A stretch of DNA of 6,362 nucleotides from Candidatus Bathyarchaeota archaeon (GTDB taxonomy: Archaea; Thermoproteota; Bathyarchaeia; 40CM-2-53-6). Position 1 is the first letter of the stretch; each line of letters opens with the position of its first letter. This document shows positions 1 to 5,539 of the stretch, piece after piece. The stretch lies in contig VBBH01000218.1 in NCBI GenBank assembly GCA_005888695.1, positions 1-6,362 on the forward strand, in the 5' to 3' direction. A program made the position numbers and the translations under genes. The notes beneath the pieces were generated by a model. That model was not told where the DNA came from and made no database searches. It saw only the letters and a program-made list of their open reading frames with translations.

Positions 1-46
1 AATTATGGGAGAGTGATACACTTGTCTACAGCAGGCGGGCTTCTAA

Positions 47-304
47 ATGGGCGTGCAAATGGCAAAGTTCATGCTTTCTCTTCGCGACGAGAGTTTTAAA
101 CTCCTAGTAAGTGAGGCAGAGGAACGAGGCATCTTGATCCAAGAATTGATCCGTGCAGTTATCATACCGGACTGGGTCAAGCAAAACATTAGCGCAAAAA
201 CACAGTCAACCCCTAGCTCCAGCAACGGCAATGGCCTGACCCGGGCTCGGGTGACAACGAATGGTTCGGTCTTCGAGCCAACCGTTACTCGGATCCGAGG
301 ATAA
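47..304 (+). CDS. Probable small ribbon-helix-helix (CopG/Arc-like) DNA-binding protein
   Basis: An 85-residue protein. Residues 6-14 (AKFMLSLRD) fit a DNA-contacting beta strand, residues 15-28 a first amphipathic helix ending in a Glu-Glu-Arg-Gly turn, and residues 32-47 a second helix (IQELIRAVIIPDWVKQ). This strand-helix-turn-helix order is typical of RHH repressors, which dimerise through the strand; function is inferred from that pattern alone. The tail from about residue 50 is Ser/Thr/Asn-rich, looks disordered, and carries no recognisable effector domain. An in-frame TAA at 44-46 directly precedes the first ATG, so translation cannot begin upstream. ATG at 47, GTG at 53 and ATG at 59 are all possible; the last starts exactly at the conserved part (MAKFMLS) and may be the true start. 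A purine-rich AGGCGGG lies at 33-39. The gene faces the PEP synthase 3' end across 146 bp. Its DNA target is unknown. Confidence 0.62.
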   Translation: MGVQMAKFMLSLRDESFKLLVSEAEERGILIQELIRAVIIPDWVKQNISAKTQSTPSSSNGNGLTRARVTTNGSVFEPTVTRIRG

Positions 305-450
305 ACCCCGTAATTTGTTATCTAGGCTATTTCTGATACGGGTCCAGTTGATTACCCAGACTTCCCTGAGATCTCAATGCGTTAACCGGCTTGTTCTGCC
401 TCGGGGAAACCTGAAGATTAGATGTGCTGTCCTTCTGCGACTAGGACGAA

Positions 451-1872
451 TTACTTTTTCCATTCAGGCTGGAAGATTGGGTTGCCTTTCTGCTGCAGGG
501 ACTCTCTCATTGCCTGGAGGATCAGTTTCTGTTCGATCCCAGCGACTAATTGTTTTGTCTCTATGACCTTGTCTGGGTTGACGCTCATGCTGACTGCTCC
601 TTCTCTGACTAGGAACTCGACAACCTCGGGATAGTTCGATGGTGCTTGTCCACAGATTGACGTGGTAACTCCCTTCTGGGCACATGTCCTAATGACGTGG
701 CTCATCGCTCGTAGCACAGCGAGGTTTCGCTCGTCGTAGATCTCCTGTATCGAAGCATCGTCCCGATCGATGCCGAGGATTAGCATTGTCAAGTCGTTCG
801 TGCCAAAGGAAATCCCGTCGATGCCTTCTTCGAGGAAGCGATCGATGAGGAAGACAGTCGCAGGGACTTCGACCATTATCCAGAGTTTGAAGTCCGGGCC
901 GCGCTTCAATCCTTCTTCTTCCATGATGTGCTTCGCGTTCCGAAACTCTTCGATGGTTCGGACGAAGGGGAGCATTACGTGAACATTGGTGAGCTTGAAC
1001 TGTTCCCTTACCTTCCGAATTGCCCTGCATTCCAATCGGAAGATATCCGGTTCTTTGACGTATCGGAAACAGCCCCTGTAGCCTAGAAGAGGATTAGGTC
1101 CAACGTGGCCGGCATCCCTCTCATACTTCTCGCCTCCCGGCAGCCCCAGGAACTCGTCAGGTTTGAAGTCCAAACAACGATAGATCACAGGCCTAGGCAT
1201 GAATGGTGTTGCTACCTTGCGGACGCCCTCGGCGAACGCGTCCACCATCTTCTCACCGCCGCCCTCCTCGATCAATAATCTAGGATGCTTTCCAACGGTC
1301 AGCATCATATGCTCGGCCCTCAATAGACCGACACCATCGGCCTGCGTCTCCCTGGCCACTTTGTCGGCCAATTCCGGCAAGGACAGATTGACGTAGACCT
1401 TGGTTGATGTGACTGGGATTATCTGTGGAATTGCTGGGGCGGTCGTGATGGGAGGTTTGAGAATCTCCTCAACTAGTCCATCGTAGACCACTCCAGTCTT
1501 CGCGTCGACGGTATATTCAGCTCCGTTTTGCAGAACCTTGGTCCCGTTACGTGTTCCAACGATGCAGGGTACGCCCATCTCGCGAGACACGATCGCCGCA
1601 TGGCACGTGGTCCCGCCGTCGTCAGTTACGATGGCTCCTGCTATCTTCATGTATGGAACCCAATCCGGGTTCGTCATCCTTGTTACAAGGATGTCCTTCT
1701 CTCGCATCAGCCGCCCCGCTTCTTGGAGGCTCAGCACTATCTTGGCTTTTCCAGCATGAAGTCCCGGGCTGGCGGGCAATCCTTGCGTTGCGACAGTCTT
1801 CCCAGATAGTTGCCGCGTGGCCTGTGAAGGCGCTTTCATCCTGCTCCAGAAAGTCTCCGGTCGTGCCTGCAC
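451..1872 (-). CDS. ppsA: Phosphoenolpyruvate synthase, C-terminal part (phosphohistidine and PEP/pyruvate-binding domains) of a broken gene
   Basis: Carries the second and third domains of PEP synthase (pyruvate + ATP + H2O to PEP + AMP + Pi), a cytoplasmic gluconeogenic enzyme. Counting from a nominal GTG at 1870-1872, it opens with QARPET, which normally closes the ATP-grasp domain. The swivelling phosphohistidine domain follows at about 30-125, with GGTTCHAAIVSREMG and probable phosphorylated His91. The TIM-barrel domain covers about 155-455, with GLLRAEHM at 183-190, the NPLLGYRG motif at 260-267, MVEVPA at 333-338, SFGTNDL at 355-361 and SICGQAPS containing catalytic Cys407. All expected motifs here are intact. 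The frame is open back to 1890, reading RDGHYIVQARPET, so the GTG is probably not a natural start; the segment belongs to one ancestral gene with the part at 1836-2741. The 3' end lacks a clear T-rich terminator. If translated alone it would lack the ATP-grasp domain and could not make PEP from ATP. Confidence 0.9.
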   Translation of the reverse strand: MQARPETFWSRMKAPSQATRQLSGKTVATQGLPASPGLHAGKAKIVLSLQEAGRLMREKDILVTRMTNPDWVPYMKIAGAIVTDDGGTTCHAAIVSREMGVPCIVGTRNGTKVLQNGAEYTVDAKTGVVYDGLVEEILKPPITTAPAIPQIIPVTSTKVYVNLSLPELADKVARETQADGVGLLRAEHMMLTVGKHPRLLIEEGGGEKMVDAFAEGVRKVATPFMPRPVIYRCLDFKPDEFLGLPGGEKYERDAGHVGPNPLLGYRGCFRYVKEPDIFRLECRAIRKVREQFKLTNVHVMLPFVRTIEEFRNAKHIMEEEGLKRGPDFKLWIMVEVPATVFLIDRFLEEGIDGISFGTNDLTMLILGIDRDDASIQEIYDERNLAVLRAMSHVIRTCAQKGVTTSICGQAPSNYPEVVEFLVREGAVSMSVNPDKVIETKQLVAGIEQKLILQAMRESLQQKGNPIFQPEWKK

Positions 1873-1893
1873 AATGTAGTGACCATCTCGTCA
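1836..1893 (-). other. ppsA: Frame-change and deletion junction inside ppsA
   Basis: The two reading frames of PEP synthase overlap here. The upstream frame reads family sequence to CLNDEMV (1898-1878 descending), and the downstream frame becomes open after a TGA at 1893-1891 and reads RDGHYIVQARPET. In PEP synthases roughly 20-23 residues, including the conserved IExHYGxPxDIEW stretch, normally lie between these points; none of it is present in any frame. The frame offset requires a missing length of 3n+1 bases, for example about 67. The same ten bases CGAGATGGTC (1890-1881) encode sensible family residues in both frames (DEMV in one, RDGH in the other), which is what a deletion between two short direct repeats would leave. 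Whether this is real or an assembly collapse cannot be told from the sequence. Confidence 0.75.
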
Positions 1894-2741
1894 TTCAGGC
1901 ATGCGATGCTTTGACGTTCCCTAGGAACGTCCTGCTTCATCGTTAATCCGGTCTCATGGTTCGGCACCTGTTCGACAGTTTTTCGAACTACGTCCCGATG
2001 GACGATCTGCATCGTTCCCTTATCGACAATATATCGGTCGGGTCGAACATGCCCGCCGACTAGGGCCTCTCCAAGGCCCCATGTTGCTTCGATCACGATC
2101 TTGGAGGGGTCACCATTAACCGGATCTATTGTGAATATGACGCCCGAAGATTTCGAATCTACCATCTTTTGGACGCCGACGCTGATGAGGACCTTCTCAT
2201 GAGGGAAGCCCTTTTCTTCCCGATAGAAAATTGCTCGCGGAGTGTAGAGGCTGGACCAGCACATCTGAACATAGTGGACCAGCTGGTCTTCGCCAGTGAC
2301 GTTGAGGAACGTGTCCTGTTGCCCTGCGAAGCTAGCGTCAGGCAGGTCCTCGGTAGTCGCGCTGGACCTCACCGCCACCTTGATAGATTTGGATCCTGTC
2401 TTTTGGCATAATTCCTGGTAGGCGCGCCTGATCTCATTCTCTATGTCCGCAGGCATCTGAACAGACTCGACAATCTTTCGAACTTCTTGACTTGCCTCTT
2501 CGTACTGTTTCGGATCGCGAGATCCGTTAGAATTACCCAAGGTCTTGTGTATAATTTCGCCTATTCTCGTCTCGGCGAGGAAACGGCTGAAGGCGCCGGC
2601 AGTGATTGCGAACCCGGGAGGAACACGGGACCCCTTCGCAACTAGTTCGCCCAGGTTGGCGCACTTGCCGCCGACTAGCGGAATGTCTTCTTTACGGACA
2701 TCTTCAAGCCATAGTATGATCGCCTCGTTCTTTGCGACCAT
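1836..2741 (-). CDS. ppsA: Phosphoenolpyruvate synthase, N-terminal ATP-grasp part of a broken gene
   Basis: Encodes the nucleotide-binding domain of PEP synthase. Visible are the N-terminal VGGKCANLGEL loop (residues 23-33), PPGFAIT (41-47), the phosphate-binding VRSSATTEDLPDASFAGQQDT stretch (124-144), SGVIFTIDPVNGDP (199-212), and the WGLGEALVGGHVRPD region (221-235). Homology runs to about residue 287 (CLNDEMV). The last residues before the stop (roughly CRHDRRLSGAG) match nothing in the family and are read out of frame. The start ATG at 2739-2741 is 7 bp after the L10e stop, and a GAGG in the last L10e codons (2754-2757) may act as ribosome binding site, so the two genes are probably co-transcribed. 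The downstream half of the enzyme lies in another frame at 451-1890. A reconstructed protein plus the missing segment would be about 790 residues, close to the 792 of E. coli PpsA. Confidence 0.9.
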   Translation of the reverse strand: MVAKNEAIILWLEDVRKEDIPLVGGKCANLGELVAKGSRVPPGFAITAGAFSRFLAETRIGEIIHKTLGNSNGSRDPKQYEEASQEVRKIVESVQMPADIENEIRRAYQELCQKTGSKSIKVAVRSSATTEDLPDASFAGQQDTFLNVTGEDQLVHYVQMCWSSLYTPRAIFYREEKGFPHEKVLISVGVQKMVDSKSSGVIFTIDPVNGDPSKIVIEATWGLGEALVGGHVRPDRYIVDKGTMQIVHRDVVRKTVEQVPNHETGLTMKQDVPRERQSIACLNDEMVTTLCRHDRRLSGAG

Positions 2742-2748
2742 ATAGCGT

Positions 2749-3270
2749 CTAGGCCTCTACCGGGACTTCGGCTGCTGCAATTGGTTCAACAATGACTCTC
2801 GTTCTAACAGGAAGCTTTGACGCTCCTACTTCCAAGGCCTGTTTGGCAGTGTCTATACCTTCGGAGTTAACGTACGCGATCAGAATTGTTTGACCGTGAT
2901 TGACACGCGCGGCTCTTCCGGTGGGCTTTCCAAAGGACCGCCTCATTCCTTCTTGCAATCTGTCCGCACCGGCAGTGGCAATCATCTTGTTTTCCCTGAG
3001 GATGACGTGCGGATATGGAGTAAGTGTAAGCCGATAGCCCGTGTCACCGTATTTGTCGAGGAGTAACTTGTTGGCTGCGACACGGCAGGATTCGAGGGCG
3101 TTATGCCGGATCTGAACTCTTTCCTGAGAGACCAGGTTTACTACGCGGGAAAAGTTGGAAGGGGGTCCGCCCATGTTGAACTTGGAGATTTTCGGGGCCG
3201 GTGAACCGTGGATGTATTTTTGACGGGTATACGGTTGACCCACAGTACTACGATAATTACGACCTCTCAA
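2749..3270 (-). CDS. rpl10e: Large ribosomal subunit protein L10e (archaeal L16/uL16)
   Basis: A 173-residue structural protein of the 50S subunit, the archaeal/eukaryotic counterpart of bacterial L16, sitting near the tRNA corridor and the 5S/23S contacts. The family signature is visible throughout: the N-terminal GQPYTRQKYIHGSPAPKISKFNMG (11-34), ERVQIRHNALESCRVAANKLL (50-70), YPHVILRENKMIATAGADRL (86-105) and GMRRSFGKPTGRAARV (108-123). Length fits archaeal L10e. The start is a TTG at 3268-3270: an in-frame TAG at 3286-3288 closes the frame and no ATG or GTG lies between, so TTG is effectively forced. A GGAG at 3283-3286 lies 12 nt upstream, slightly long for a ribosome binding site. The C-terminal tail (164-173) is Ala/Glu/Val-rich and variable. 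ppsA follows after 7 bp. This gene is the main anchor for the archaeal assignment. Confidence 0.96.
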   Translation of the reverse strand: MRGRNYRSTVGQPYTRQKYIHGSPAPKISKFNMGGPPSNFSRVVNLVSQERVQIRHNALESCRVAANKLLLDKYGDTGYRLTLTPYPHVILRENKMIATAGADRLQEGMRRSFGKPTGRAARVNHGQTILIAYVNSEGIDTAKQALEVGASKLPVRTRVIVEPIAAAEVPVEA

Positions 3271-3354
3271 ATTGGACCTACGCTCCTATAACGACGGCTG
3301 TTGCTTGATAGGGACGGGCGGGCCAGCTAATGAGTGTTACTACCAATAGTCGTT

Positions 3355-3367
3355 AGAATATAGCGTC
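3355..3367 (-). promoter_or_regulatory. Candidate TATA-box region upstream of rpl10e
   Basis: On the minus strand the 128-bp gap before rpl10e contains GACGCTATATTC, an AT-rich core that could serve as an archaeal TATA box for the rpl10e-ppsA unit. It lies about 90 bp from the TTG start, which would imply a leader of some 60 nt. The call rests on composition and position only. Confidence 0.28.
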
Positions 3368-3371
3368 ATAA

Positions 3372-3380
3372 GGAAAAAGG
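3372..3380 (-). terminator. Weak T-run terminator candidate after the amidohydrolase gene
   Basis: About 20 nt past the TGA of the amidohydrolase the minus strand reads CCTTTTTCC. Archaeal transcription can end at short T-runs without a hairpin, so this is a plausible but weak stop separating it from rpl10e. Confidence 0.22.
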
Positions 3381-3398
3381 AGTCTCACTATTTCTTGA

Positions 3399-4226
3399 TC
3401 ATGCCTCTCGGCTCTTTGCCTGGAGCATATCGAAAAGCACCGGGTCCACATCCTTTATGGTCGGTATGAAGGGCCTAGAACGTCTCACCTCGTCCAGATC
3501 GATCTTGCAAGGCTCGAACGCCTCATCATCATACTTGCACTGCACCAAGATGGAGCCATTGGGCGCGACAACTCGGCTGCCGCCCCAGAATTGTAATCCC
3601 TCTTCCAAACCAACTCGGTTAACGTACGCCAAGTAGATCGCGTTCTCCATCGCTCGGCTGAGGCAGAATCCTTCGAAGAATCTGCGTCTAAGACTAGGAC
3701 TTGCTGAGATGCAGATGATCATTTCGGCGCCTGCCAGTGTCAAGAGTCGAGTGAGTTCAGGGAAATAGAGGTCATAGCAGATTGTCAGACCTATTCGGCC
3801 TAATGGAGTGTCGAAGACGGGGGCGTCGTGTCCTGGTTTGTAGTACCTTCTCTCTTCGAAGACCGTGTGTGTCGGGAGGTATACTTTCCGGTATTTTCCT
3901 ATGATCCCTTTTGGTCCAATTAAGACGGAGGTATTGTGAACTACTCCTTTCGCCTTGCCTTCTTCCGGCATGCCGTACACAATGTGGATACTGTGTTCTC
4001 TCGCCATCTTTTCGATCTTCCTAGTGCTAGGACCCGGGACTGGCTCGGCGAGGTTGTAGACTTCGTCGCGCATGGTATAACCGGTGAGATGGAGTTCGGG
4101 GAAGATCAATAGATCGATGTTCCTCCTTCTGGCCTTGTCGGCTTGTTCGCTTATCGTCCGGATGTTTCGTTGCTTGTCAAGAAGCTTGGGAGCTGATTGC
4201 GCTAGGAGGAGCGTGACGGGTTTCAT
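3399..4226 (-). CDS. Carbon-nitrogen hydrolase (nitrilase superfamily amidohydrolase)
   Basis: A 275-residue cytoplasmic enzyme of the nitrilase/CN-hydrolase fold, which hydrolyses non-peptide C-N bonds through a Glu-Lys-Cys triad. All three are visible: Glu44 in FPELHLTGY, Lys114 in KYRKVYLPTH, and nucleophile Cys150 in GLTICYDLYFPEL. Other family marks are the PGPST loop (64-68), YYKPGHD (128-134), the ENAIYLAYVNRVG strand (194-206) and FWGGSRVVAPNG (213-224). The length equals a single-domain family member, so there is no fused NAD synthetase or acyltransferase domain. Candidate substrates include omega-amides, N-carbamoyl compounds or deaminated glutathione; the sequence does not decide among them. 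The ATG at 4224-4226 begins exactly at the first beta strand (KPVTLLLAQ), and a GAGAGGG lies 10 nt upstream. The next gene downstream is rpl10e after 128 bp, so a shared transcript is uncertain. Confidence 0.88.
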   Translation of the reverse strand: MKPVTLLLAQSAPKLLDKQRNIRTISEQADKARRRNIDLLIFPELHLTGYTMRDEVYNLAEPVPGPSTRKIEKMAREHSIHIVYGMPEEGKAKGVVHNTSVLIGPKGIIGKYRKVYLPTHTVFEERRYYKPGHDAPVFDTPLGRIGLTICYDLYFPELTRLLTLAGAEMIICISASPSLRRRFFEGFCLSRAMENAIYLAYVNRVGLEEGLQFWGGSRVVAPNGSILVQCKYDDEAFEPCKIDLDEVRRSRPFIPTIKDVDPVLFDMLQAKSREA

Positions 4227-4236
4227 TCGACAAATT

Positions 4237-4243
4237 CCCTCTC
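4237..4243 (-). promoter_or_regulatory. Ribosome binding site for the amidohydrolase gene
   Basis: The minus strand reads GAGAGGG ten nucleotides before the ATG at 4226. It is complementary to an archaeal anti-Shine-Dalgarno core and supports that start. Confidence 0.45.
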
Positions 4244-4263
4244 AACTGTTTAGCGTCTTGGGC

Positions 4264-4273
4264 TTATAGATGT
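4264..4273 (-). promoter_or_regulatory. Candidate TATA box of the amidohydrolase gene
   Basis: The minus strand contains TCTATAAGCC about 40 bp upstream of the ATG at 4226. With initiation about 25 bp downstream of a TATA box, transcription would begin near 4242, just ahead of the ribosome binding site. The spacing is on the tight side and no experiment supports it. Confidence 0.28.
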
Positions 4274-4358
4274 TGGAAAAAGCCGTTACTGCGATGGAAA
4301 GGTAATATGCGACTCTGCATTCTTATTCGCAGCTTAGGCATAGTGGGACGGTACTTTC

Positions 4359-4943
4359 TTGGGACAGAAGCCACAATCACAGCAACAGCGAAAGAAAAGA
4401 GTCTTGGAGGAAGTCCAGCGGCAGCGTCGCAGACAGAGAACCGTAACACTGATGCTGATAGGCGGAGTCTTGGTAGCGATCATTGTTGGAGGAGTATACT
4501 TTCTCACGCACCAATCGGCTTCCAATCTACCTCCATACCTTGCCGAATGCGTCAATGGGAGTCTCGCTTATCATTCACATGCTCATATTTCCATTACAAT
4601 CAATGGGATAGATCAGGTTGTTCCGGGGCAAATCGGGATCAACGGAGCCTGTCTTCATCCCTTGCACACACACTCTACAGATGGTGTAATGCATGTCGAG
4701 CCAGACCAAAACAGAACTTTCACATTGGGTGATTTCTTCCTGGTTTGGGGGCAACCGTTCAACTCGACACAGTTGTTGAAAGAGAAATACACTACGGGAC
4801 TCTCAATGACGGTCAACGGAGGCCCCCCAGATTCGTCACTCTGGAACTACGTCATTCCTAAGAATGCCCAATACACAGCTCAAAATGCGTGCTCGCAATC
4901 CTCATGTCAAGAAGTCGACATCAAGATCACTCTGAACCACTAA
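4359..4943 (+). CDS. Membrane-anchored extracytoplasmic His-rich protein, putative metal-binding, unknown function
   Basis: A 194-residue protein with a Gln/Arg/Lys-rich cytoplasmic start (1-28), one membrane segment at about 29-49 (VTLMLIGGVLVAIIVGGVYF), and an outward-facing domain. That domain has two His clusters, HSHAH (72-76) and CLHPLHTH (98-105), followed by DGVMHVE (108-114) and FTLGDFFLVWGQPF (121-134). I recognise this wording from uncharacterised archaeal and bacterial secreted proteins of the pattern 'HxHxH - indispensable Cys - LHTH - GxxHxE - FTLGxFFxxWG', but know no assigned function. The His spacing suggests a metal site (copper or zinc), which is inference. Cys64, Cys98, Cys178 and Cys183 could form disulfides outside the cell. 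The start is TTG at 4359-4361; an in-frame TAG at 4341-4343 leaves no alternative before Met32, which would remove most of the positively charged start. The gene is divergent from the amidohydrolase and converges on the gene ending at 4969. Confidence 0.8.
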   Translation: MGQKPQSQQQRKKRVLEEVQRQRRRQRTVTLMLIGGVLVAIIVGGVYFLTHQSASNLPPYLAECVNGSLAYHSHAHISITINGIDQVVPGQIGINGACLHPLHTHSTDGVMHVEPDQNRTFTLGDFFLVWGQPFNSTQLLKEKYTTGLSMTVNGGPPDSSLWNYVIPKNAQYTAQNACSQSSCQEVDIKITLNH

Positions 4944-4968
4944 CCAAGCCGCGCCTGAAGATGCCTTC

Positions 4969-5532
4969 CTAGTTCGAGCAGAAGTCAACCTTGGAGGCTC
5001 CTGAGATTGGTGGCGCGGTATCTGAACCTCCATAGTTCCATGCAACGGCATCGCTGGAGAGAAGAATTGGATTATGCAATGAATTCGCCGTCGAGAGCCC
5101 ATTGCTTGTAGGCTTCAGGACATCCACTCCCCATTGTGAGAACATCCAAGCACGGTCCTTCGCACAATGTATCCATAACAACCAATAGGACTGGCCACTG
5201 CTCCGGACCCCGTCTATGGAATTCACAAAATGTCCATACGTAGGGTCGTTGGAAGCCTCGACTCTCGATAGGGAAGCTGTTGCATCATACAAGCTCCATC
5301 CGGCCGGTATACTCGTGGAGTTGTTCCATCTTAGCGTTCCATTTCCGTAGTTAAACAAAAGGTTGAGAGATACAACACCGCCCCCGGTCTTTACCGCAGG
5401 TTTCACGTACAACTGTTGAAGGTAATATGAGGCACCATACCAACTCGATAACGCCAGTGCGGCGACTAAAATAATTCCGATGTAGAACTTATTACTTCTA
5501 AATCGACTTTTGTTAGGATTAATCTCTGTCAT
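4969..5532 (-). CDS. Membrane-anchored DUF4430 / transcobalamin C-terminal-like protein, putative ligand-capture partner of an ECF transporter
   Basis: A 187-residue protein with a basic, hydrophilic first 15 residues, one membrane segment at about 16-38 (FYIGIILVAALALSSWYGASYYL) and an outward domain. The domain order fits DUF4430: a beta stretch (VVSLNLLFNYGNGT, 53-66), a helix-like 'SLYDATASLSRV' (80-91), then 'FVNSIDGV' (102-109), 'SYWLLWIHC' (115-123) and a late 'SSDAVAWNYGG' (159-169), corresponding to the family's 'hVxxIxGv...YWmyyVNG...dGDxvxwxY'. That fold resembles the C-terminal beta domain of transcobalamin and intrinsic factor. Homology is judged by eye. The ATG lies 7 bp after the stop of the S-component-like gene, with an AGGT (5543-5546) as likely ribosome binding site, so the pair is probably one operon. 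Cys123 and Cys185 could form a disulfide. A cobamide ligand is a hypothesis only. Confidence 0.78.
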   Translation of the reverse strand: MTEINPNKSRFRSNKFYIGIILVAALALSSWYGASYYLQQLYVKPAVKTGGGVVSLNLLFNYGNGTLRWNNSTSIPAGWSLYDATASLSRVEASNDPTYGHFVNSIDGVRSSGQSYWLLWIHCAKDRAWMFSQWGVDVLKPTSNGLSTANSLHNPILLSSDAVAWNYGGSDTAPPISGASKVDFCSN

Positions 5533-5539
5533 CGAGAAT

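Noticed and set aside
288..299. 12-bp palindrome CTCGGATCCGAG at the end of the RHH gene
   Set aside because: It lies in the last codons, has no following T-run and no partner copy elsewhere in the window; it is likely chance, though an autoregulatory site cannot be excluded.
429..447. Small hairpin GTCCT...AGGAC just beyond the ppsA stop, as a terminator
   Set aside because: Only a 5-bp stem with a 9-nt loop and no T-run on the minus strand.
1528..1946. Plus-strand open frames of 90-130 codons opposite ppsA
   Set aside because: They are antisense to well-conserved PEP synthase motifs and their translations are Ser/Arg/Pro-rich with no domain pattern.
4270..4305. Eleven-codon open frame starting ATGTTGGAAAAA ahead of the His-rich protein gene, as a leader peptide
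   Set aside because: Too short, no ribosome binding site and no attenuator-like structure after it.
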